Positions 7,664 to 12,770 of a stretch of 12,770 nt of DNA are shown in pieces. The DNA comes from Pseudomonadales bacterium (GTDB lineage: Bacteria; Pseudomonadota; Gammaproteobacteria; Pseudomonadales; Pseudohongiellaceae). The DNA lies in contig JAKSCP010000060.1 in the NCBI GenBank assembly GCA_022360535.1, forward strand, positions 1 through 12,770. Direction: 5' to 3'. The translations under genes and the position numbers were made by a program. Within the stretch, counting starts at the first letter, position 1, and each line of letters opens with the position of its first letter. The notes under the pieces were generated by a model. It worked only from the letters and a program-made list of their open reading frames with translations, was not told the DNA's origin and ran no database searches.

Positions 7664-8521
7664 CTACCTATTGCCAGGAGTGCGAAGTGCTTTCTGGCTT
7701 TTCTCCAGCTTCTTCAAATGCTCTTTCAACAGTGGCTTTCGATGCAGTGCCACCCCGGTAGCCAGCACATCTATCACAACCAGGTGGGCTATGCGTGAAG
7801 AAACCGGTGTTGCAGCCTGCAAATCTTCTTCCATATTAACAGGAATTGAAATGCTGCATTTCTGGCTGAGTGGTGTGCCTTCAGGGGCCAATCCAATTAC
7901 CGTGGCGCCGGCTTCAATGGCCAATTGAACACTTTCCAAAAGTGCTCGGGTTTGGCCTGACTGCGAGATGGCCACCACTACATCTTCAGCCCCCAGGGCA
8001 ATGGCAGACATGTGCTGAATATGTGGATCGGTATAGGCTGTGGTGGATAACTGTAGCCGGAAAAACTTGTGTTGTGCATCCGCTGCCACTGAACCTGATG
8101 CTCCAAAGCCGTAAAACTCAACTCGTCTCGCATTGCTGATGGTATTAATGGCACGTTCCAGAATTTCTGGATCCAGCTCATCACGTACCGTCAGCAGAGA
8201 ACCGATGGTGGTATCGAATACCTTGTTACGCAGGTCTTCAACCGTGTCATTGTCATCCACCGCAAACTGGGTGAAGACACTACCGAATCCCAGCTGCTGA
8301 GCCAGTTGCAGCTTAAAGGCCTGAAAACCATCAAATCCAATCGCCCGACAAAATCGTATGACTGTGGGTTCACTCACTTCGGTTTGTGAAGCGAGATCCA
8401 CGATTCGCATATTGATCACGTCGTTCGGCTTCGCCAACACGAAGTCGGCAACTTTTGCCTCGGATTTTCGGAGCGCTGCTCTATTTTCGGTTATGCGACG
8501 TATGAGATTAGGTGATTGCAC
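7664..8521 (-). CDS. hexR: MurR/RpiR-family transcriptional regulator, HexR-like
   Basis: This 285-residue regulator has an N-terminal HTH domain at about residues 10-80 (KSEAKVADFVL, SEPTVIRFCRAIGFDGF, FKLQLAQQL). A C-terminal SIS sugar-phosphate-binding domain has FYGFGASGS at 136-144, DAQHKFFRL at 148-156 and AISQSGQTR at 184-192. The SRIAHLVVIDVLATG tract is typical of HexR, which controls Entner-Doudoroff and central carbon genes and responds to ketodeoxyphosphogluconate. The start is GTG at 8521: an in-frame stop lies six codons upstream, no other initiator fits, and the N-terminus then aligns with HexR. None of the usual neighbours (zwf, edd, eda) is in the window. It sits instead beside glmS, so a regulator of another sugar phosphate, such as an amino sugar, remains possible. 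The RpiR family is certain; the HexR assignment is likely. Confidence 0.8.
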   Translation of the reverse strand: MQSPNLIRRITENRAALRKSEAKVADFVLAKPNDVINMRIVDLASQTEVSEPTVIRFCRAIGFDGFQAFKLQLAQQLGFGSVFTQFAVDDNDTVEDLRNKVFDTTIGSLLTVRDELDPEILERAINTISNARRVEFYGFGASGSVAADAQHKFFRLQLSTTAYTDPHIQHMSAIALGAEDVVVAISQSGQTRALLESVQLAIEAGATVIGLAPEGTPLSQKCSISIPVNMEEDLQAATPVSSRIAHLVVIDVLATGVALHRKPLLKEHLKKLEKSQKALRTPGNR

Positions 8522-8588
8522 GGCTCGCCTGTAGAATTAAATTGACCTTTCAATGCTACCCAATTAGCAGCATAGAAGCACTTGTTGC
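8522..8588. promoter_or_regulatory. Divergent promoter region between hexR and the acyltransferase gene
   Basis: These 67 bases must start both genes. On the minus strand TTGGGT (8563-8558) and TTTAAT (8541-8536) are 16 bases apart. On the plus strand TTGACC (8542-8547) has a poor TAGCAG 17 bases later. An inverted repeat, ATTGA-N4-TCAAT (8541-8554), and the tract TGTAGAATTAAATTGAC (8530-8546) lie between them and could form an operator. The latter resembles the published HexR box (TGTAATTAAATTACA type) only loosely. All elements are weak. Confidence 0.3.
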
Positions 8589-9752
8589 ATGACTACTGAA
8601 GCAATCGATCTGAACTTACGATTTGTAGAGTCCATTGAAACCATCGGCAGCGTGGGATGGAATGGACTTACCGGCATCGAAAACCCCTTCATGCGTTATG
8701 AGTTTTTGCACGCATTGGAGAAGACCGGCTGCACGTCCAAGGCAGCCGGTTGGCAACCACATCATGTGGCGGTTTACGAAGGCGATAGTCAACTTATCGC
8801 TGTTATGCCCCTCTACCTTAAGACTAACAGTTGGGGCGAGTACGTATTTGACTGGTCATGGGCCAATGCTTACCAAAGCTATGGCTTCGACTACTACCCA
8901 AAATTTGTCACCGCCGCGCCTTTTACTCCTAGCTATGGTCGCAGGCTTTTCATCGAAGCAGGTCGGGATCGGGCTGCGATTAGTAAGTTCATTATCGAAA
9001 AAATACAAGAGAAAGCATTGTTTCTCGGCGCTTCTTCCTGGCATGTGCTGTTTCCAGAAAAAGAAGAGCATGAGCTGCTATCGCGACTGGAGACACAACC
9101 ACGCATTGCTACTCAATTTCATTGGTACAACAAGGGCTACCAATCCTTCGATGATTTTCTCGACGCACTGAATTCCCGTAAGCGCAAAGCCATACGCAAA
9201 GAAAGGCGGGCAGTGGCTGATCAGGGTATTGACTTCACTATCACCGAAGGAGCGAACATCAGTGACCAGCAATGGGCGGACTTTTATCTCTACTACCAAA
9301 CCACCTATTTAGCCCGCGGCATGCAAGGCTATCTCAAGCGCGGATTTTTCAAGACATTAGCGCAAACTATGCCAGAACAATTGTTCCTGGTTAGTGCCAT
9401 TAAGGACGACAAAGAAATAGCCGCCGCACTGTTTTTCAAAAATCGGGAAAAACTGTTTGGACGCTACTGGGGATGCCGACATGAGCTGCAATTTCTCCAT
9501 TTCGAAACCTGTTACTACCAGGGGATCGACTACGCGATTAAACACGGCCAGCAATCATTTGATTCCGGTGCTCAGGGTGAACACAAGATACAACGCGGGT
9601 TCGAACCCATAACCACCTACTCTAATCATTGGATCGCTAATGAGGGATTCTCAGAGGCGATAACTAGTTTTCTGAAAGAAGAACGGCCTCATATTCTTGC
9701 TTATCAACAAGACGCGGCAAACTTGCTTCCATTTAAACAAGAAAACGCTTAG
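8589..9752 (+). CDS. FemAB-like/COG3146 GNAT-superfamily acyltransferase family protein
   Basis: This 387-residue soluble protein belongs by motif to the FemAB-like family (COG3146, formerly DUF482), related to peptidoglycan amino-acyl transferases and built on GNAT-type folds. Typical blocks are NPFMRYEFLHALEKTG (32-47), GWQPHH (54-59), MPLYLK followed by GEYVFDWSWANAY (83-95), YYPK (102-105) and PFTP (111-114). A basic LNSRKRKAIRKERR stretch (194-207) follows, then FETCYYQGIDYAI and the signature SGAQGEHKIQRGFEP (326-340). No signal peptide is present. Substrate and physiological role are unknown for the family. It starts 67 bases from the divergent hexR; the next gene begins 18 bases after its TAG stop and in the same frame, suggesting cotranscription. 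The length is normal and all family blocks are intact. Confidence 0.88.
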   Translation: MTTEAIDLNLRFVESIETIGSVGWNGLTGIENPFMRYEFLHALEKTGCTSKAAGWQPHHVAVYEGDSQLIAVMPLYLKTNSWGEYVFDWSWANAYQSYGFDYYPKFVTAAPFTPSYGRRLFIEAGRDRAAISKFIIEKIQEKALFLGASSWHVLFPEKEEHELLSRLETQPRIATQFHWYNKGYQSFDDFLDALNSRKRKAIRKERRAVADQGIDFTITEGANISDQQWADFYLYYQTTYLARGMQGYLKRGFFKTLAQTMPEQLFLVSAIKDDKEIAAALFFKNREKLFGRYWGCRHELQFLHFETCYYQGIDYAIKHGQQSFDSGAQGEHKIQRGFEPITTYSNHWIANEGFSEAITSFLKEERPHILAYQQDAANLLPFKQENA

Positions 9753-9770
9753 CAATTTCAGCAATCAAGT

Positions 9771-10682
9771 ATGGATAAGGAGGCATTCAGGTTTATTCAT
9801 TCGATTTTGCCCCAAGGAAGAACTGTCTATTACGATTTTCCTGATCGGTATGCGTTGATACTGCTTGAGCAATATCTTGGGAAGGGGTCGACCGAGATAT
9901 CGGAAATCAAAAAAAGCCGATTCGCTCCACTTCTGGAAAAGCCTTGTGTTAAGAGCGTAATTTCCAAAGTGAAAAATAGATCCTTACAAGCGGAAGATTT
10001 TTTGTTGGGATGGCCCAAGCAACCCATAGGTTACAGACTCACCATTGGGTCATGGCCAGATTTATCGGAAAAGCCGTCTCGCAGATGGAGCCAGGTAACG
10101 CGATTGGGTTGGAGCTTGGTTTTACAGTTAAATCTCTCTAGTTCACATCGCTCGAAGCTCGAACAATCAATTCCGGATTGGGAGGAATACACAGGCTATA
10201 CGGGCCATCCTATAGCTAGTGATGGAGAGTTGACCTTGGCTTGGGCTCGGATAGATCTTGACTTTGACACCGGAGAAGCCCTTATAGAAGAGATTCAGTC
10301 TGACTGGGTTAGAGATGTCCAATACTACGCTGGCTCGCAGTATCAGTTTGACAGGCCTCAAAAATGGAAAGAGTACTTGGAAACAATGCTCAAAACTCAA
10401 GCGCGGAAATGGCCAGAAACAATGCTGTCCGCAACTCTCTGGTTTTTGTTTTCCGAACTTGGAATAAAGACAGTCTTTTACCATACACAACTGTCAGGAG
10501 CGTCCCTGAAGCAAATCAAAGGAACACAACCACCGAAATCGCTTTACAAGGACTGGCCTAAGAAGTTTTGTTTTAGAAGTACTCATAATGGCCCTATCTT
10601 CATTAGGGATTCTGCTGACAGAGCGTTGCGCGATTTGATCATAGACCCGAAAACGGTTTGGTTTATTCATGATTTCGCCTAG
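9771..10682 (+). CDS. Uncharacterised 303-residue protein with EEIQSDW motif
   Basis: I do not recognise a named family. The protein is cytoplasmic in appearance, rich in Trp and basic residues, without signal or membrane segment. Its most telling stretch is a beta-rich LAWARIDLDFDTGEALIEEIQSDW (EEIQSDW at 173-179), followed by a helix and strand, MLSATLWFLFSELGIKTVFYHT (218-239), and then PPKSLYKDWPKKFCF (254-268). The motif order strand-EEIQSDW-helix-strand recalls a domain of large polyvalent proteins of phages and conjugative elements, and could also be read as a remote GNAT-like fold. The ATG at 9771 has no upstream Shine-Dalgarno, while a perfect AAGGAGG occupies codons 3-5; in-frame ATT (9795) or TTG (9807) are alternative starts. 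The sequence looks somewhat richer in A+T than its neighbours (about 43% G+C in one sampled 60-base line). It is in the same frame as the upstream acyltransferase. Confidence 0.75.
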   Translation: MDKEAFRFIHSILPQGRTVYYDFPDRYALILLEQYLGKGSTEISEIKKSRFAPLLEKPCVKSVISKVKNRSLQAEDFLLGWPKQPIGYRLTIGSWPDLSEKPSRRWSQVTRLGWSLVLQLNLSSSHRSKLEQSIPDWEEYTGYTGHPIASDGELTLAWARIDLDFDTGEALIEEIQSDWVRDVQYYAGSQYQFDRPQKWKEYLETMLKTQARKWPETMLSATLWFLFSELGIKTVFYHTQLSGASLKQIKGTQPPKSLYKDWPKKFCFRSTHNGPIFIRDSADRALRDLIIDPKTVWFIHDFA

Positions 10683-10830
10683 ATTTACAATGATATTGGC
10701 TACACCAAGGCCTGACTCTAGACTTTTTGGCATTTACGAGGCACTTTTAGGTGTTGAATCGAAATTAGTTGTAAAGCGACTCAATTTAGAATTAAAAGTC
10801 CGATAACAATATTCCAATCAGGAGAGGCCA
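10683..10830 (+). promoter_or_regulatory. 148-base intergenic leader with possible promoter and strong ribosome site for the hydrolase gene
   Basis: No convincing terminator for the preceding gene was found. A good -10 candidate TAGAAT (10787-10792) lies 38 bases before the ATG, but the only reasonable -35 partner is TTAGTT (10765-10770, 16-base spacing), which is poor. The Shine-Dalgarno AGGAGAGG (10820-10827) is strong and fixes the hydrolase start at 10831. The rest of the gap shows no recognisable structure. Confidence 0.35.
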
Positions 10831-12261
10831 ATGAATCGTCTCGCCCACTTACTTCTAGCAGCTAGCTTCGCCCTTCCAGGCTTTGCTAGTGCTCAACAGC
10901 AAGAAACCTACGACTACTGGCAGCACCAGCGGGAAATGATCCGGCGCGGCCAGCAAGCGATCTTCATGTGTAATGGACTATTTACCTCCAATAGAACCCT
11001 GGAACAGGTCTTTGAGCGAGAACTGGCATTCTTCCAAGAACCTATAGGTACCGCGAAAGGTGGCGACTACAGCGTTATCGAGGAGCTACGGGCTGTAGAA
11101 GTCGGAGCACCAGGTGAGGTCCCCCCCATGCGAGCGGTGTTTCGAGAGGGGATAGGCTGCATTATCCTGCCACCCGATCAAACTCTGGCTGATGCGGATC
11201 GCCTCCCGGAATTAACCCTGCCATATCCTCCAGGCAATCCAGCCCAGATACCCTGGCCGGATGGCGACCTGGTGGAGGACAAACCTTTACCAGCCAATGT
11301 GGATGCAGCCGCCTTACAAGCCGCTTCTGACTGGAGTTTCGATCGGCCTTCGCCAGAGCAGGCAACCATCAGCCTGTTGGTTGTTTATAAGGGTGACATT
11401 ATTCACGAGCGCTATGCCGACGGGTTCGACATGACCACTCGTACGCGCACCTGGTCAACTGCAAAGAGCATCGCCTCCACCTTGATTGGTATGTTGGTAG
11501 ACGAAGGCAGAATGGAACTCGATGCGCCACTGGGATTCGAATGGTTGCCAGAAGCCCGTTCTCCCGAGACCGATCCACGCAATGACATCACCCTGCGCCA
11601 TGTACTAAACATGTCCAGCGGATTGCAATCCATCGACAACAATCGGCTGGAGTATGCCACAGGCTCAGGAATGTCCTATTGGGCAGGATCCAGCTCAATC
11701 ACCGGTGCCCGCAGCAGAGCGCTTATTCGAGAACCAGGTACTCGCTGGGATTATGAAAATTACGATACGCTGTTAGCAGTCTATGCCATGAAGCGCGCGC
11801 TCGGCGGCGAAAAGGAATACGCGGAGTTCCCGCGCAGGGCACTGCTGGACAAGATAGGGATGCGCAACACATTGGTGAGCACCGACCGCTTTGGAGATTT
11901 CATCTTGAGCAGTCAGGTCTATACTAATGCAAGAGACCTGGCACGTTTTGGATTGCTGTATTTACAAAATGGTGTTTGGAATGGTGAACGTCTCCTATCT
12001 GAGGAGTGGATCGACTTTGTTCGTACCCCGGCACCCGCTACTGCGGAAATAGGCAACATGTATGGTGGTCAATTCTGGTTGGTCCCGGATGACCGCGACG
12101 ATGTGCCTGAAGGTGCCTATATGACAAACGGTAATCGTGGTCAGTTTACAATTATTGTGCCTTCCCATGACCTTGTAATCGTACGTCGGGGCCTGGACTA
12201 CGGTCGACAAGGGTTCGATCGTTGGGGTCTGGCCCGAGAGGTTGCAAAAGCGATCAAGTAA
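10831..12261 (+). CDS. Secreted serine hydrolase, beta-lactamase (class C)/penicillin-binding-protein-like
   Basis: The 476-residue precursor opens with a Sec signal peptide (hydrophobic LAHLLLAASFALPGF) and a likely signal peptidase I site after ASA at residues 19-21, so the mature protein is probably periplasmic. A 150-180 residue N-terminal region with Cys47 and Cys110 precedes the catalytic domain. There the SxxK motif is STAK (Ser209, Lys212), the YxN-type motif is YEN (Tyr308-Asn310), and NGNRGQ (433-438) stands where other members have the third active-site strand motif. MSSGLQSID and EPGTRWDYENYD are typical of COG1680. The family includes esterases, D-aminopeptidases and nylon-oligomer hydrolases as well as beta-lactamases, so substrate and resistance cannot be inferred. 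It has its own ribosome site and ends at a bidirectional terminator, so it is probably monocistronic. Confidence 0.88.
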   Translation: MNRLAHLLLAASFALPGFASAQQQETYDYWQHQREMIRRGQQAIFMCNGLFTSNRTLEQVFERELAFFQEPIGTAKGGDYSVIEELRAVEVGAPGEVPPMRAVFREGIGCIILPPDQTLADADRLPELTLPYPPGNPAQIPWPDGDLVEDKPLPANVDAAALQAASDWSFDRPSPEQATISLLVVYKGDIIHERYADGFDMTTRTRTWSTAKSIASTLIGMLVDEGRMELDAPLGFEWLPEARSPETDPRNDITLRHVLNMSSGLQSIDNNRLEYATGSGMSYWAGSSSITGARSRALIREPGTRWDYENYDTLLAVYAMKRALGGEKEYAEFPRRALLDKIGMRNTLVSTDRFGDFILSSQVYTNARDLARFGLLYLQNGVWNGERLLSEEWIDFVRTPAPATAEIGNMYGGQFWLVPDDRDDVPEGAYMTNGNRGQFTIIVPSHDLVIVRRGLDYGRQGFDRWGLAREVAKAIK

Positions 12262-12274
12262 ACGGGCCACCATT

Positions 12275-12304
12275 AAAAAAGGCCAGCGGAAGCTGGCCTT
12301 TTTT
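12275..12304. terminator. Bidirectional rho-independent terminator between converging genes
   Basis: GGCCAGC (12281-12287) pairs with GCTGGCC (12292-12298) around the tetraloop GGAA. Six A on the left (12275-12280) pair with six T on the right (12299-12304), and more T-rich sequence follows. Read on either strand it gives a strong GC stem followed by a U-run. It ends the hydrolase transcript on the plus strand and can end the tectonin-like gene on the minus strand, whose stop is 44 bases away. Confidence 0.95.
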
Positions 12305-12347
12305 CTTTTTCTTTTTACCTTTGCAATTTAAATGCTACCTGGCGCTT

Positions 12348-12770
12348 TTAAATCGCTCGCCAAATTTCACCCCAGGCATTGGTCACCCAGGGCTGCCCAT
12401 CTGGTCCTACACTGATGTCTAAGCCATCACCGATCACCTGGTCCCAATCGAAACCGTTCCAGCGATAGATACCCTGCAAGCCATCGAAGTCGAAGAAATC
12501 ATCGCTGGGAACACCGATTACCCAAACCGAACCATCAGCGCCTACCCCAATGTCTCCGGCTTCCCCAGGTAGCTGTTGCCAGAAACCGTTGACCAGGGTG
12601 TAGATACGATCACTGAACCCCACAACCCAGGGTTGTCCGTCTGGTCCTACATCGATACGGCTGCCTGATCCGCCGAAGTTGATCCAGTCCAGACCATTCC
12701 AATAGTAGACGCCCTCGAAGTTAGTAACCCACACGTCGCCATTGGCACCGATGCCGATGTCTAAAGCAAA
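12348..12770 (-). CDS. Tectonin-like beta-propeller repeat protein, C-terminal part (5' end beyond the window)
   Basis: The frame is open through the window edge, so the GTG at 12734 is only an internal codon; 140 residues are visible before the TAA stop. They consist of four repeats of about 33-45 residues with the pattern DIxVGxDGxxWVxx...IYRWNGxxW, the hallmark of tectonin (TECPR) repeats. Tectonins fold as beta-propellers and are found in lectins such as tachylectin-1 and in bacterial surface or secreted proteins. Units alternate: first and third read GANGDVWV and GADGSVWVIG, second and fourth GPDGQPWVVG and GPDGQPWVTN. The protein ends cleanly in WGEIWRAI. The N-terminus, any signal peptide and any other domain lie outside the window, so location and ligand are unknown. 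Confidence 0.8.
   Translation of the reverse strand, partial: FALDIGIGANGDVWVTNFEGVYYWNGLDWINFGGSGSRIDVGPDGQPWVVGFSDRIYTLVNGFWQQLPGEAGDIGVGADGSVWVIGVPSDDFFDFDGLQGIYRWNGFDWDQVIGDGLDISVGPDGQPWVTNAWGEIWRAI
12385..12651 (-). repeat. Near-identical 27-base copies within the tectonin-like gene
   Basis: Bases 12385-12411 and 12625-12651 match at 24 of 27 positions with a period of 240 bases (80 codons). Both encode the VGPDGQPWV core of alternate propeller blades. The DNA-level similarity suggests that the array grew by duplication of a two-blade unit. Confidence 0.7.

Noticed and set aside
7503..7928. 141-codon plus-strand ORF across the DUF2007-like and hexR genes
   Set aside because: It spans two well-supported minus-strand genes and their ribosome site, and its translation shows no recognisable motif; it is an antisense shadow.
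10769..10792. TTGTAA plus TAGAAT as hydrolase promoter
   Set aside because: The spacing is only 12 bases, too short for a sigma70 promoter.
12222..12422. 66-codon plus-strand ORF running through the bidirectional terminator
   Set aside because: It includes the terminator stem and poly-T (giving a run of Phe) and overlaps the real genes on both sides.

Overview
The window looks like a chromosomal segment of a gammaproteobacterium, perhaps a marine Pseudomonadales/Cellvibrionales-type lineage. The evidence is four ATP synthase proteins that read almost collinearly with the E. coli subunits, the order atpA-atpG-atpD-atpC-glmU-glmS that is familiar from Pseudomonas relatives, a HexR-like regulator, and a base composition that looks near 50% G+C. 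The exact lineage is inference.

Region 1 (1-3914, + strand) is the 3' half of the F1 part of the ATP synthase operon: alpha (partial), gamma, beta and epsilon. It closes with a strong intrinsic terminator at 3946-3974. A hairpin plus U-run right after the atpA stop, followed by a promoter-like sequence just before atpG, suggests that atpGDC may be tuned separately from the upstream genes.

Region 2 (4023-7284, + strand) is glmU-glmS. GlmS makes glucosamine-6-phosphate and GlmU makes UDP-N-acetylglucosamine, the precursor of peptidoglycan and lipopolysaccharide. GlmM, the middle enzyme, is not in the window.

Region 3 (7305-8521, - strand) converges on glmS. It holds a GTG-initiated HexR-like RpiR-family sugar-phosphate regulator, followed by a small DUF2007-type protein that ends in an exact RanBP2-type zinc-finger pattern. 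The small gene's ribosome binding site lies in a potential hairpin.

Region 4 (8589-10682, + strand) diverges from hexR. It has a FemAB-like/COG3146 acyltransferase-family protein and, 18 bases later and in the same reading frame, an uncharacterised 303-residue protein. That protein carries an EEIQSDW motif otherwise remembered from phage and mobile-element polyvalent proteins. This pair is the least explained part of the window.

Region 5 (10831-12770) has a secreted serine beta-lactamase-like hydrolase (+) and, converging on it across a bidirectional terminator, the C-terminal end of a tectonin-like beta-propeller protein (-) that runs off the window. No stretch longer than 300 bases lacks a gene; the longest non-coding gap is 10683-10830. 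No tRNA, rRNA, CRISPR array or insertion sequence was seen.
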